DNA of 64,000 bases from Flavobacterium sp. Lineage in GTDB: Bacteria; Bacteroidota; Bacteroidia; Flavobacteriales; Flavobacteriaceae. The stretch spans positions 124,001 to 188,000 of the forward strand of contig JAIPAM010000001.1 in assembly GCA_021740105.1 (NCBI GenBank). Direction: 5' to 3'. Positions 45,501-53,899 of the stretch are shown piece by piece; positions within the stretch are counted from its first letter, which is position 1; every line of letters begins with the position of its first letter. A program made the position numbers and the translations under genes. The notes under the pieces are model-generated. The model did not search any database, was not told the DNA's origin, and was given only the letters and a program-made list of their open reading frames with translations.

Positions 45501-45847
45501 CTTGGATTTACAATCAAATTATAGGTAACAATTTGAGTTAGATTGTTGGTTATATTAATCACTTTTGCAAAAATCACTTGAGTGTTTGCCACCGTATTTA
45601 TGAAGGTGCTTGGCAATGGGTTAGCTCCTGTAGTCGCATCATTTTGTGACAAATGGTGGGTTACCAAATAGTTTGGTGTGATTTGACCAACAATTTCTCC
45701 TGAAATTGCAGTCATTGAAAATGAGGCAAAACCATCATTATTATCATCACAAACTTTATTATTTACCGTTGGTTGATTTAACCCAGAGATTTGTCCGAAA
45801 AAAGTTACTGAAGAAAAAAGAAATATTAATAGTATAATTTTTTTCAT
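42506..45847 (-). CDS. Large secreted protein with T9SS type A sorting domain
   Basis: 1113 residues. A signal peptide (about 1-19, ending FFGQ) is followed by repeated modules, each with a Cys-Asp-x-Asn-x-Asp-like turn (CDDNNDG, CDNDG, CQNNG, CDDNND). A fibronectin type III domain lies at about 215-307. A conserved SYDPNDK domain of the T9SS-linked DUF7619 type precedes the C-terminal sorting domain (FYPNPASDFVTI...GIYFIEVQTENNTKVVKKLLVK). It is exported by the type IX system linked to gliding. Length and repeats fit an adhesin-like surface protein. Single gene with its own terminator. Confidence 0.9.
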   Translation of the reverse strand: MKKIILLIFLFSSVTFFGQISGLNQPTVNNKVCDDNNDGFASFSMTAISGEIVGQITPNYLVTHHLSQNDATTGANPLPSTFINTVANTQVIFAKVINITNNLTQIVTYNLIVNPRPAVITFSTNICDNDGTPNGITTTSPLSSFNPNFSNNNQFVISYFRSQADALANTNAIIQTTPYTNSIPNQEVLFVRVQSSTGCFSVSQLVLVVQSCLVVCTSPTTLSSSNATATSVVLNWLGSSASNQYEVYISAPGTPAPSATTQGIIATTTPFVLSNLNCGTPYTIYVRTVCGNNGNSAWTAPITITTLPCGPAIGQPTNLTQCQNNGQACFNLTSNTSIILANLNPATYSVSYFTSQANATNNTNVITNPSQYCITTASQVIFARVTNTVDNTFQVVGFSLVASEYETTVRNLTDMTQCDDNNDTVVTFNLTTAQAQINSTYVLEYYTSLANAQNRVVPVANPDVFNVGTQSPSTAIFVREINPTTCDRIYKFNAIAYAVCNNAYVCNTANSLCSALGVPFANTHQGIQAQAGNSYGCLGTRPNPTWFYLPISRAGNINLMIQQSTDISFVNTAGSLDVDYICYGPFTNPTTPCNGQLTADKIVSCSFSASANEYPVIPNAQPGQYYLIMTTNFSNRAGFIKITEMSSTVGAINCSGLRLNAFLDMNSNGTQDTGEQNFPLGQFHYEMNQNGNPYHLIAPSGVYNIYDINPANSYNLSYTINSNYTANYSVNPASYSNVNVVVGSGMQVYNFPVRVTNNYADVATILVPTRQPRPGFTYTNRIIYTNLGTQTVASGTLSFTKDARVTITANSQTGTVTTPTGFTYNFTNLLPFEIRTINVTMQVPTIPTVALGNLLTNSVSITPLTGDVVPANNAASISQTVIGSYDPNDKMEARGEQILHSSFTANDFLTYTIRFENTGTASAINVRVNDVLDSKLDETSIKMESASHSYVMDRIGNNINWRFDDIELPATITNPIASNGYIQFKIKPKPGYAIGDIIPNTAAIYFDFNPPIITNTFQTRFVTVLALDEFENGSFVFYPNPASDFVTITLKDSTNSLSILTVYDVMGKMILQKKTIGTITSYTIDLSSVNPGIYFIEVQTENNTKVVKKLLVK

Positions 45848-45997
45848 ATAAATAAAATTACAAATTTTTGATATTGGGATCTGATTTTAAAATAATCGGT
45901 GGCAAGATACGAAAATATTTAAATAAAATAATTTGTTTGCTTTATTGAGGTCTGATGCAGTGGTAGTTAATGGATAATTAATGGGCTTTTGTAACAA

Positions 45998-46038
45998 AAA
46001 AAAGCGCTACTTTTCAATAACGCTTTTGTACCCGAAGC
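45998..46038 (-). repeat. Decayed copy of the tRNA-Leu 3' end and terminator
   Basis: It matches 46078-46118 at 40 of 41 positions, spaced exactly 80 bases away. On the minus strand it holds the last bases of the tRNA (GCTTCGGGTA) and the terminator hairpin. The adjoining AGGTTGACCT looks like a deleted T-arm (GGTTCGACTCC). Confidence 0.85.
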
Positions 46039-46079
46039 AGGTCAACCTAAAAAAGTTTGACTCCGCTTTCGAAAACGAA

Positions 46080-46107
46080 AAAAGCGCTACTTTTCAGTAA
46101 CGCTTTT
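46080..46107 (-). terminator. Terminator of tRNA-Leu
   Basis: On the minus strand, AAAAGCGTTACT pairs with AGTAGCGCTTTT around a GAAA tetraloop, followed by more T. It starts directly after the tRNA. Confidence 0.85.
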
Positions 46108-46108
46108 G

Positions 46109-46188
46109 TACCCGAAGCCGGAGTCGAACCGGCACGGTTTCCCACAGGTGTTTGAGACCAGCGCGTCTACCAATTCCGCCATTCGGGC
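46109..46188 (-). tRNA. tRNA-Leu (anticodon CAA)
   Basis: The acceptor GCCCGAA pairs with TTCGGG plus a G-U closing pair. A D-arm with GGTAGAC, anticodon loop CTCAAAC (CAA), a short variable arm and T-arm GGTTCGACTCC are visible. CCA is not encoded. A possible -7 element (TACATTTG, 46294-46287) lies about 100 bases upstream. Confidence 0.94.
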
Positions 46189-46360
46189 TTGACAGACCTT
46201 AAATAATAAAATTTACATCTACTATTTAAACGCAATAAAAGAGAAAATGGTTTAAAAAAACGATTTTCAATTCCTTTAACACGGTGCAAATGTAGAAATT
46301 AAATTTACATTTAATATACAAAATACTCTAAATTTTCCTTTCCCAGTTCAATTTTATTAC

Positions 46361-46368
46361 TAAATTTG
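46361..46368 (+). promoter_or_regulatory. -7 element TAAATTTG of prs
   Basis: Exact TAnnTTTG match, giving a leader of about 110 bases before the ATG at 46488. The leader includes a hairpin at 46425-46450 (TAGG-CTATT / AATAGCCTA with one bulge). Confidence 0.5.
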
Positions 46369-46487
46369 CAGCTCGGTAAAACGAAACACAACTAACTAAC
46401 TACATCCGAGGCATTTATACTTTCTAGGTCTATTATTATCGAATAGCCTAATTATAAAGGTGTCAAGGAATAAAACAACAGATTAAA

Positions 46488-47429
46488 ATGTCACATCAAG
46501 AACCAGATGCAAAAATATTTGCGTGTTCCCAAAGTGTCTATTTGGCGGAACAAATAGCCAAAAGCTATGGAATGCCGTTAGGTAAAGTTACGTTCTCTAA
46601 ATATAGTGATGGGGAATTCCAGCCTTCTTACGAAGAGTCAATAAGAGGAATTCGCGTTTTTATTGTTTGCTCTACTTTTCCGAGTTCAGATAATCTGATG
46701 GAATTGTTGCTAATGATAGACGCTGCAAAAAGAGCCTCGGCAAGACACATTACTGCTGTAATTCCTTACTTCGGTTGGGCAAGACAAGACAGAAAAGACA
46801 AGCCTAGAGTTCCAATTGGTGCCAAACTGACTGCAAAATTGTTAGAAACTGCAGGTGCTACAAGAATCATGACCATGGATTTGCATGCAGATCAAATTCA
46901 AGGATTCTTTGAAAAACCAGTAGATCACTTGTTTGCATCGACTATATTTTTGCCATATGTAAAAAGTTTAAATTTAGATAATTTGACTATCGCTTCTCCT
47001 GATATGGGAGGTTCTAAAAGAGCTTATGCCTATTCTAAATTTTTAGAATCTGATGTTGTAATTTGTTACAAACAAAGAAAAATCGCCAACGTAATTGATA
47101 CTATGGAGTTGATTGGTGAAGTTAAAGGTAGAAATGTAATCCTTGTAGATGATATGATTGATACCGGAGGCACATTGGCGAAAGCCGCAGATTTAATGAT
47201 TGAAAAAGGCGCCTTGAGTGTAAGAGCCATTTGTACCCATCCGATTTTATCCGGTGGTGCTTATGAGAAAATCGAAAACTCAAAATTACTTGAATTAATA
47301 GTTACCGACTCAATTCCTTTACAACAGGAATCAAAGAAAATAAGAGTCGTAAGTTGTGCGCCCCTTTTTGCAGAAGTGATGCAAATGGTACAAAACAACA
47401 CTTCCATTAGTGGAAAATTTTTGATGTAA
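46488..47429 (+). CDS. prs: Ribose-phosphate pyrophosphokinase
   Basis: 313 residues, with FACSQSVYLAEQIAKSYG, FSDGE-like KYSDGEFQPSYEESIRG, VIPYFGWARQDRKDKPR, DLHADQIQGFF, SPDMGGSKRA and the PRPP loop VDDMIDTGGTL. It makes PRPP from ribose-5-phosphate and ATP for nucleotides, His and Trp. It is followed by rplY after a 71-base gap holding a weak hairpin, an order common in Bacteroidota. Confidence 0.98.
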   Translation: MSHQEPDAKIFACSQSVYLAEQIAKSYGMPLGKVTFSKYSDGEFQPSYEESIRGIRVFIVCSTFPSSDNLMELLLMIDAAKRASARHITAVIPYFGWARQDRKDKPRVPIGAKLTAKLLETAGATRIMTMDLHADQIQGFFEKPVDHLFASTIFLPYVKSLNLDNLTIASPDMGGSKRAYAYSKFLESDVVICYKQRKIANVIDTMELIGEVKGRNVILVDDMIDTGGTLAKAADLMIEKGALSVRAICTHPILSGGAYEKIENSKLLELIVTDSIPLQQESKKIRVVSCAPLFAEVMQMVQNNTSISGKFLM

Positions 47430-47432
47430 ATC

Positions 47433-47457
47433 AAAAGCATAAGGCCTAAAGCTTTTT
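47433..47457 (+). terminator. Weak terminator-like hairpin between prs and rplY
   Basis: AAAAGC and GCTTTTT pair around a loop that itself contains the palindrome AGGCCT. It may partly uncouple rplY from prs. Confidence 0.45.
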
Positions 47458-47500
47458 GCCTAAAACAGTATTTTATAATTATTAACTATATATTTTTACA

Positions 47501-48112
47501 ATGAAATCGATTACAATTAAAGGATCAGAAAGAGAAAGCGTGGGCAAAGTGTCAACTAAAGCCTTACGTAATGCTGGAGCGGTGCCTTGCGTGTTATACG
47601 GAGGAGATCAACCAGTTCATTTCTCAGCAGACGAAAGAGCATTCCAAAAGTTGATTTACACTCCTAACGCACACACTGTTGTGATCGAGGTAGGTGAAGG
47701 TAAATCATACAATGCTGTTTTACAAGACGTTCAAGTTCACCCAACAACAGACAAACTTTTACACATTGACTTCTTTCAATTATTTGATAATAAAGAAATC
47801 ACTATGGAAGTTCCTGTGAAAATTACAGGAGTTTCTCCTGGAGTTTTACTTGGAGGGGTTTTACGTTTGAACACTCGTAAATTAAAAGTGAAAGCATTAC
47901 CAAAAAATCTTCCTGATTTTGTTGAAGCTAACATTTCTGAACTTGAAATGGGGAATAAATTATATGTTACGAAATTAGTTTCTGACAATTATAAGTTAAT
48001 GCACCCAGACAACACGGTTGTTTGTCAAGTAAGAATTTCTCGTGCGGCTATGAAAGCAGCTCAAGAAGCAGCAAAAGCAGCAAAAGCTCCTGCAAAAGGA
48101 AAGAAAAAATAA
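47501..48112 (+). CDS. rplY: 50S ribosomal protein L25/general stress protein Ctc
   Basis: 203 residues. The L25 domain (about 1-90; [31 protein letters not shown]) is followed by the TL5-type beta domain ([19 protein letters not shown]...[15 protein letters not shown]) and a Lys/Ala-rich tail. It binds 5S rRNA. It is the last gene of prs-rplY, followed by a good terminator. Confidence 0.97.
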   Translation: MKSITIKGSERESVGKVSTKALRNAGAVPCVLYGGDQPVHFSADERAFQKLIYTPNAHTVVIEVGEGKSYNAVLQDVQVHPTTDKLLHIDFFQLFDNKEITMEVPVKITGVSPGVLLGGVLRLNTRKLKVKALPKNLPDFVEANISELEMGNKLYVTKLVSDNYKLMHPDNTVVCQVRISRAAMKAAQEAAKAAKAPAKGKKK

Positions 48113-48131
48113 TAGAATTCAACTATTTTTC

Positions 48132-48166
48132 AAAAGCATCAGTTTCACGACTGGTGCTTTTTTTTA
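48132..48166 (+). terminator. Terminator of rplY
   Basis: AAAGCATCAGT pairs with ACTGGTGCTTT (one G-U-type mismatch allowed), followed by a long T-run. Confidence 0.85.
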
Positions 48167-48180
48167 TTATTTATAGGCAC

Positions 48181-48212
48181 AAAAAAAACCGTTCAATTAG
48201 AACGGTTTTTTT
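48181..48212. terminator. Bidirectional terminator of the RRM gene
   Basis: AAAACCGTTC and GAACGGTTTT flank a five-base loop, with A- and T-runs on either side. On the minus strand it lies 49 bases after the RRM stop. Confidence 0.9.
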
Positions 48213-48260
48213 ATAGTCTAAACTATATAAGATTATGGAAATTAAAATCCAATTTAGTGA

Positions 48261-48593
48261 TTAATAACCACCTCTGTTGTTTCCTCCACCATATCCACCT
48301 CTTGAGTCTCCTCCACGGCTGTTGTTGTTAAAACTTCTTCTTTCACCTTCTGGTTTTGGCTCAGATTTGTTAACTACAATTGCACGTCCTTGAACAGTTG
48401 CACCATTCAACTCGTCGATAGCTTTTTGAGCTTCCTCATCGTTAGGCATTTCAACAAATCCAAATCCTTTACTTCTTCCAGTAAATTTATCAGTAATAAT
48501 TTTAACTGAGTCAACAGCTCCATAAGCCTCGAAAGACTCTCTTAAATCTACTTCCTCAATACTAAAAGGAAGGCTTCCAACGAAAATATTCAT
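48261..48593 (-). CDS. RRM-domain RNA-binding protein with Gly/Arg tail
   Basis: 110 residues. One RRM (about 1-80) has RNP2 IFVGSLP and RNP1 KGFGFVEM, then a Gly/Arg/Asn-rich tail (RGGDSRGGYGGGNNRGGY). Such small single-RRM proteins are common in Bacteroidota and bind single-stranded RNA, often in cold or stress responses. A -7 element TACATTTG lies at 48624-48617. Single gene. Confidence 0.95.
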   Translation of the reverse strand: MNIFVGSLPFSIEEVDLRESFEAYGAVDSVKIITDKFTGRSKGFGFVEMPNDEEAQKAIDELNGATVQGRAIVVNKSEPKPEGERRSFNNNSRGGDSRGGYGGGNNRGGY

Positions 48594-48747
48594 ATGTACT
48601 TTTTTATAATAATGGTCAAATGTAGTCTAAATAATATCGATATTACTATCATTTCCATTATTTATGATAAAATTAAGGGGAATCTTTAAAATACACCCAC
48701 TTTTATTTGAATTAAAAAGTAATTTAAACTCCTTTTTAATATTTAAT

Positions 48748-48755
48748 TACCTTTG
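48748..48755 (+). promoter_or_regulatory. -7 element TACCTTTG for the LuxE-like gene
   Basis: Exact TAnnTTTG match. It contains the in-frame TTG at 48753, so that codon would lie upstream of the transcription start (near 48762). Confidence 0.6.
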
Positions 48756-48767
48756 CAAAAAAAATTC

Positions 48768-49748
48768 TTGATTCCAACTTCCGACATATTCACCATTTCT
48801 AACCAAAAACAATTTGAGAAAATAGCACTTAAAGTGTTCCGTTTTCAATATGAAAAAAACTTGGTTTATAAAGCGTTTTGTGACTTTATGAAGGTGAAAG
48901 TGCAAGAAGTTAAATCGCTACAGCAAATTCCCTTTTTGCCCATTCAGTTTTTTAAAAATCATACCGTGGTTTCCAATACCAATGCCATTCAAGAAACTTT
49001 TACCAGTAGCGGAACTTCAGGACAAATTACGAGCCAACATTGCGTAACCGATATTTCAATTTATGAAGAAAGTTACCGAAAAGGCTTTGCTCAATTTTAT
49101 GGCAACATTGAAGATTATGTTGTTTTGGCCCTACTTCCATCCTATCTTGAGCGCGAAGGTTCTTCCTTAATCTATATGTTTAAGGATTTAATTGAAAAAA
49201 CCAACCATTCTGAAAGTGGTTTTTACCTCAACGATTATAAATCGTTAACTGAAAAATTAATTTCACTTGACAAATCGGGTCAAAACGTGCTATTGATTGG
49301 GGTGACTTACGCTCTTTTGGATTTAATTGAGCAGCAACAATTCCAATTGAATAATACTTTTATAATGGAAACGGGCGGTATGAAAGGAAAACGAAAAGAA
49401 ATGATTCGAGAAGAATTGCACGATCAACTTGGTAAAGGTTTTGGCGTTACTTCGATCCATTCTGAATATGGAATGACCGAGTTGTTGTCGCAAGCTTACT
49501 CTTTAGGGAACGGTGTTTTTGAATGCCCTTCGTGGATGCAAGTCTTAATTCGGGATCCAGAAGATGCACTTACTTACGTAAATGATGGAAAAACAGGTGG
49601 AATAAACGTGATTGATTTGGCCAATATCAATTCTTGTTCTTTTATTGCCACACAAGATTTGGGCAAAAAAAATCCCAATAACTCATTTGAAGTATTGGGA
49701 CGTTTTGATAATTCTGATATTCGAGGCTGTAATTTGATGGTGCTTTAA
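48768..49748 (+). CDS. LuxE/PaaK-family acyl-protein synthetase-like protein
   Basis: 326 residues if started at TTG 48768. The in-frame TTG at 48753 lies inside the -7 element, and no ATG occurs for the first 40 codons. Motifs: [10 protein letters not shown], the adenylate-like [38 protein letters not shown] and [15 protein letters not shown]. LuxE-type enzymes activate fatty acids or transfer acyl groups; in Bacteroidota this family is often annotated as acyl transferase, with the substrate unknown. The transcript would have a leader of only about six bases. It converges with tyrS, overlapping four bases. Confidence 0.85.
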   Translation: MIPTSDIFTISNQKQFEKIALKVFRFQYEKNLVYKAFCDFMKVKVQEVKSLQQIPFLPIQFFKNHTVVSNTNAIQETFTSSGTSGQITSQHCVTDISIYEESYRKGFAQFYGNIEDYVVLALLPSYLEREGSSLIYMFKDLIEKTNHSESGFYLNDYKSLTEKLISLDKSGQNVLLIGVTYALLDLIEQQQFQLNNTFIMETGGMKGKRKEMIREELHDQLGKGFGVTSIHSEYGMTELLSQAYSLGNGVFECPSWMQVLIRDPEDALTYVNDGKTGGINVIDLANINSCSFIATQDLGKKNPNNSFEVLGRFDNSDIRGCNLMVL

Positions 49749-51040
49749 ACCACTCGAATTACAAAATAATTTTTCTTTCCGCTTTGCAATAAAACAAATT
49801 GGTTGTTGATCAAATTCGCATTAGAAAGGGTAAACTCTTCGGTTACTTTTTCCTTATTTACAGCAATTGAATTGGCCGATAAAGCTCTTCTAGCCTCACC
49901 ATTGGACTTAAAAAAACCTGTTTTTTCATTTAAAACGGATATAATATCAATTCCATTTTCAATTTCATTTCTTGAAATATTGGCTTGAGGAACTCCGTCA
50001 AAAACTTCCAAGAAAGTCGCTTCGTCCAATTGTTTTAAATCATCAGAAGTAGCATTTCCAAATAATATAGCTGATGCCTGAATGGCTTTTTCTAAATCGG
50101 CAGCGGAGTGAACAAACGTAGTTACTTCTTCCGCTAATTTTTTCTGTAAAACACGTAAATGTGGCGCTTCATGGTGCGTTGCAATTAAAGTATCTATCGT
50201 ATTTTTATCTAAAAAAGTAAAGATCTTAATGTACTTTTCCGCATCTACATCTGTAGTATTTAACCAAAATTGGTAGAATTTATAAACCGAAGTTTTATCG
50301 GCAGTAAGCCAAACATTTCCACCTTCTGATTTGCCAAATTTAGATCCGTCTGCCTTAGTAATTAAAGGGCAAGTCATAGCAAATGCCTTGGCTCCTTCAG
50401 CGTTCATTCTTCGCACTAATTCCGTCCCCGTAGTAATATTTCCCCATTGATCTGAACCTCCCATTTGAAGCAAACAGTGGTATTCTTTATGCAAATGATA
50501 AAAATCGTAACCTTGAATTAATTGGTAAGTAAACTCTGTAAATGACATTCCTTCGCCCTCTCCAGAAAGTCGTTTTTTAACCGAATCTTTCGCCATCATA
50601 TAGTTCACTGTGATTCGTTTTCCAACGTCACGAGCAAAATTGATAAAGGATAACCCTTTCATCCAATCGTAATTATTCACTAAAATTGGCGCATTGGAAG
50701 CCGAAGAATTAAAGTCTAAAAATCGAGACAATACGTTCTTAATTCCCTCCACATTGTGATTTAAAGTGGCTTCGTCCAGCAGGTTTCTTTCGTCCGATTT
50801 TCCCGAAGGATCGCCAATCATTCCAGTAGCGCCTCCCACAAGTGCAATTGGTTTATGACCAAATTTCTCTAAGTGAACCAATAATATTATAGGTACAAGG
50901 CTACCAATATGTAAAGAATCAGAAGTTGGATCAAATCCAATATAGGTGGTTGTCATTTCTTTCAACAATTGTTCTTCAGTTCCTGGCATAATATCGTGAA
51001 CTAGTCCACGCCATTGCAATTCTTCTATAATATTCTTCAT
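49745..51040 (-). CDS. tyrS: Tyrosyl-tRNA synthetase
   Basis: 431 residues from ATG 51040 (a TTG two codons upstream is less likely). The class I signature is [19 protein letters not shown]; the KMSKS-like loop is KFGKSEGG. The tyrosine-binding segment and [16 protein letters not shown] are present, with a C-terminal S4-like RNA-binding domain ([17 protein letters not shown]). It charges tRNA-Tyr. It is divergent from the epimerase. Confidence 0.97.
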   Translation of the reverse strand: MKNIIEELQWRGLVHDIMPGTEEQLLKEMTTTYIGFDPTSDSLHIGSLVPIILLVHLEKFGHKPIALVGGATGMIGDPSGKSDERNLLDEATLNHNVEGIKNVLSRFLDFNSSASNAPILVNNYDWMKGLSFINFARDVGKRITVNYMMAKDSVKKRLSGEGEGMSFTEFTYQLIQGYDFYHLHKEYHCLLQMGGSDQWGNITTGTELVRRMNAEGAKAFAMTCPLITKADGSKFGKSEGGNVWLTADKTSVYKFYQFWLNTTDVDAEKYIKIFTFLDKNTIDTLIATHHEAPHLRVLQKKLAEEVTTFVHSAADLEKAIQASAILFGNATSDDLKQLDEATFLEVFDGVPQANISRNEIENGIDIISVLNEKTGFFKSNGEARRALSANSIAVNKEKVTEEFTLSNANLINNQFVLLQSGKKNYFVIRVV

Positions 51041-51149
51041 TTTCAATCAATTTGTGCAAAGATAAAATTTAATGTTGATTTGTTGATTTGTTTATTCGGT
51101 AATTCGAAAAAAAATATGTTTCCTACTTCCTATTTTGTACTTTCGTACT

Positions 51150-52157
51150 ATGATATTAATAACTGGCGCAACGGGTTTAGTAGGTTCTCATTTGGCATTA
51201 CAATTGCTTGAAAATGGAGAAAAAATTCGAGCTATTTATAGAAATGAAGCTTCTATTTTGGCTGCTAAATCGCTATTTAAAGGGTATGAAAAAAGCCATT
51301 TGTTTGATAAAATTGAATGGATTCAAGCCGATATTACCGACATCCCTTCCTTAGAAATCGCTTTCGCAAATGTCGATTCGGTATTTCATTGCGCCGCATT
51401 AATTTCCTTTGACCCTAATGACGAATATTTACTAAGGAAAACCAACATTGAAGGGACTGCAAATATTGTAAATCTTTCTCTTTCCTATGGTGTAAAAAAA
51501 GTAGGTTATGTGAGTTCAATTGCCGCTTTGGGAGATAGAAAAGAATACGAAACGATTATTACCGAAGAAACAGAGTGGAATCCGGAAAAACACCATAGCG
51601 ATTATGCCATTTCAAAATACGGTGCCGAAATGGAAATTTGGCGGGGCCAACAAGAAGGACTTCAAGTGGTGGTTATCAATCCTGGGATTATTTTAGGCCC
51701 TGGATTTTGGAAACAAGGTAGTGGGAAACTTTTTTCGGCAGTAGCCAATGGTTTAAAATTCTATAGTAAAGGTACTTCTGGATTTGTATCGGTTATCGAC
51801 GTGGTAAATTTATTGATTGTGGCGATGGCAAAAATTGATGAAAAGCAAAACGGCCAACGCTATATTGCTATTGAAAACAATTATTCTTACGAAACTATAT
51901 TTAATGAAATTGCTAAAGTTTTAAATGTTGAAAAACCAAAATTCTACGTCGCTTATTGGCAAACGGAATTGGCCTGGAGATGGAATTGGCTTACCTCAAT
52001 CCTTTTGAATAAAAAAAGAATGATTTCGAAAGAAACGATGCGCTCAAGCCACCAAATGGATAGTTATTCCAATGAAAAAGTGAGAACTAAATTTGATTAC
52101 CAATTTAAAAATGTGCCTTCGTATATTTCAGAAATGGCAAGATTTTATTCTAAATAG
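51150..52157 (+). CDS. NAD-dependent epimerase/dehydratase
   Basis: 335 residues from ATG 51150. The Rossmann motif is ILITGATGLVGSHLALQLLE, with GTANIVNLSLSYGVKKVGYVSSIAALG and a Y-x3-K catalytic pair in DYAISKYGAE. It is of the extended short-chain dehydrogenase type, close to dihydroflavonol-reductase-like proteins. The substrate is unknown. A weak -7-like TACTTTCG lies just upstream. It is convergent with the DUF4296 gene. Confidence 0.92.
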   Translation: MILITGATGLVGSHLALQLLENGEKIRAIYRNEASILAAKSLFKGYEKSHLFDKIEWIQADITDIPSLEIAFANVDSVFHCAALISFDPNDEYLLRKTNIEGTANIVNLSLSYGVKKVGYVSSIAALGDRKEYETIITEETEWNPEKHHSDYAISKYGAEMEIWRGQQEGLQVVVINPGIILGPGFWKQGSGKLFSAVANGLKFYSKGTSGFVSVIDVVNLLIVAMAKIDEKQNGQRYIAIENNYSYETIFNEIAKVLNVEKPKFYVAYWQTELAWRWNWLTSILLNKKRMISKETMRSSHQMDSYSNEKVRTKFDYQFKNVPSYISEMARFYSK

Positions 52158-52160
52158 AAA

Positions 52161-52529
52161 TTATTGAACTGGTGCAGGAACCGGTGAAGTATTTTGTTTC
52201 TTTGACGCTTCCATTTGTTCTTCTATTCTTTTATTTACCGCATCAAAAATGGCTTTGTATTTTTTTACATCCGAAGCGTAATACTTATCGCTATTGGCAA
52301 ACTGAAGGCTATCAATATGGTGTTTTTTATAAATATAAGTGTTTGGATTAATTTTATTGTTCTCTAAAACTAAAGTCGTTTGAGATTTCATGGCTTCCAA
52401 AACAGTGATATCAAAAAAAATATCGACCATTTTTTCTTGATCTATTAAATTATCAGGTTTCTCAATTGGAGCATTTTGGCAACTTACAAATAGTGCAAAA
52501 CAGAAGAATACAACACTTAACTTTTTCAT
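52161..52529 (-). CDS. DUF4296 lipoprotein
   Basis: 122 residues from ATG 52529; upstream in-frame codons overlap the dihydroorotase 3' end. The lipobox is LFVSC. The family pattern MVDIFFDITVLEAMKSQT...YIYKKHHIDSLQFANSDKYYASD is the Bacteroidota DUF4296 motif set. It is predicted to be a lipid-anchored helical envelope protein of unknown function. The tail is rich in Pro/Gln. It follows dihydroorotase directly and is probably cotranscribed with it. Confidence 0.88.
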   Translation of the reverse strand: MKKLSVVFFCFALFVSCQNAPIEKPDNLIDQEKMVDIFFDITVLEAMKSQTTLVLENNKINPNTYIYKKHHIDSLQFANSDKYYASDVKKYKAIFDAVNKRIEEQMEASKKQNTSPVPAPVQ

Positions 52530-52548
52530 ATTTGAAATAAATAAAATA

Positions 52549-53889
52549 TTAACGATCAAACAATAATCTTTTTCCTCGACGAATATCTTTCACTTTAAAA
52601 TTGTGATACACCAATTCGCCATTTACAAAAGTATGGGTAATTCTCGATCTAAAGGTAAAATCTTCAAATGGAGACCAACCGCATTTAGCAAAAATATTGC
52701 TCTTATTAACGGTCCAAGGTAACCCCGAATTTACAATCGCCAAGTCGGCATAATAACCTACTTTCACAAATCCTCTTTTTTCAATTTTAAAAAGAATCGC
52801 AGGATTATGTGCCATTTTTTGTACGATTTTCTCCACTGAAATTTTCCCTTGAAGATAAGCCTCAAACATTGCTACGACTGCATGTTGCACCAATGGACCA
52901 CCAGAAGGAGCCTTCAAATACGACTGTTGTTTTTCTTCTAAAGTATGCGGCGCGTGGTCTGTAGCAATCACATCAATTCTATCGTCTAGCAAGGCTTCCC
53001 AAAGTGCATTTCGGTCGTTTTCTGTTTTTACCGCAGGGTTCCATTTGATAAAATTCCCTTTGGTATCGTAGTCTGCATTGGTAAACCAAAGATGATGAAT
53101 ACAAACTTCAGCAGTAATTTTCTTTTGTTCCAACGGGATTTTATTGGTAAACAAATCCATTTCTTTCGCAGTAGAAAGATGGAAAATATGCAATCTCGCT
53201 CCCGTTTTTTTCGCCAATGCAATCGCCTTTGAAGAAGATAAATAACATGCTTCTTCACTTCGGATTAAATGGTGCGCTTGAACAGGAATATCCTCTCCAT
53301 ATTCGGCCTTGAATTTTTCTAAATTGTTTTTTATGGTCGTTTCATCTTCACAATGAACGGCGATAAGTAAGGGCGTACTTGAGAATATGCGCTCCAAAAC
53401 TTCTTCATTGTCCACCAACATATTCCCGGTTGAAGAGCCTAAAAATATTTTTATTCCAGCAACATTTTTAGGATTTGTTTTTAAAACTTCAGCTAAATTA
53501 TCGTTGCTAGCGCCCATCATAAAAGAATAGTTTGCAAAAGAATTGTTCTCCGCAATTTGATATTTTTCTTCTAATATTTCCTGGGTTAACGCATTGGGAA
53601 TGGTGTTGGGTTGCTCGATAAATGAGGTAATTCCTCCTGCTACAGCTGCCCGAGATTCCGATTCGATATCGCCTTTGTGAGTCAATCCTGGTTCTCTAAA
53701 ATGAACCTGGTCATCGATAGCACCTGGAATTAAGAAATTCCCCTCGGCATCAATTATTTTACAATCGGAAGATTTCGCACTTATAAAATCAGCAATTTCA
53801 ACTATAAATTCATTTTCTATTAATACATCGCCCTCAAAAATTGATCCTTCATTTACAATTTTGGCGTTTTTGATTAAAATCCTATTCAT
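52549..53889 (-). CDS. pyrC: Dihydroorotase (class I-like)
   Basis: 446 residues. The amidohydrolase signature near residue 60 reads GAIDDQVHFREPG, where the usual metal-binding HxH is QxH. Other metal residues look present: AGIKIFLGSS with a candidate carboxylated Lys, VHCED, FHLST and IATDHAPHT. It closes the pyrimidine ring to form dihydroorotate. It lies 11 bases after the glycosyltransferase gene and ahead of DUF4296. The Gln substitution may be a lineage feature rather than a defect. Confidence 0.9.
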   Translation of the reverse strand: MNRILIKNAKIVNEGSIFEGDVLIENEFIVEIADFISAKSSDCKIIDAEGNFLIPGAIDDQVHFREPGLTHKGDIESESRAAVAGGITSFIEQPNTIPNALTQEILEEKYQIAENNSFANYSFMMGASNDNLAEVLKTNPKNVAGIKIFLGSSTGNMLVDNEEVLERIFSSTPLLIAVHCEDETTIKNNLEKFKAEYGEDIPVQAHHLIRSEEACYLSSSKAIALAKKTGARLHIFHLSTAKEMDLFTNKIPLEQKKITAEVCIHHLWFTNADYDTKGNFIKWNPAVKTENDRNALWEALLDDRIDVIATDHAPHTLEEKQQSYLKAPSGGPLVQHAVVAMFEAYLQGKISVEKIVQKMAHNPAILFKIEKRGFVKVGYYADLAIVNSGLPWTVNKSNIFAKCGWSPFEDFTFRSRITHTFVNGELVYHNFKVKDIRRGKRLLFDR

Positions 53890-53899
53890 CGTTTATTGC

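Noticed and set aside
42506..45847. Repeats in the T9SS cargo gene as a separate mobile or tandem repeat element
   Set aside because: They are diverged protein modules within one open frame, as usual for this secreted family.
45998..46077. A second functional tRNA gene beside tRNA-Leu
   Set aside because: Only the 3' end and a deleted T-arm remain; there is no anticodon arm or 5' acceptor strand.
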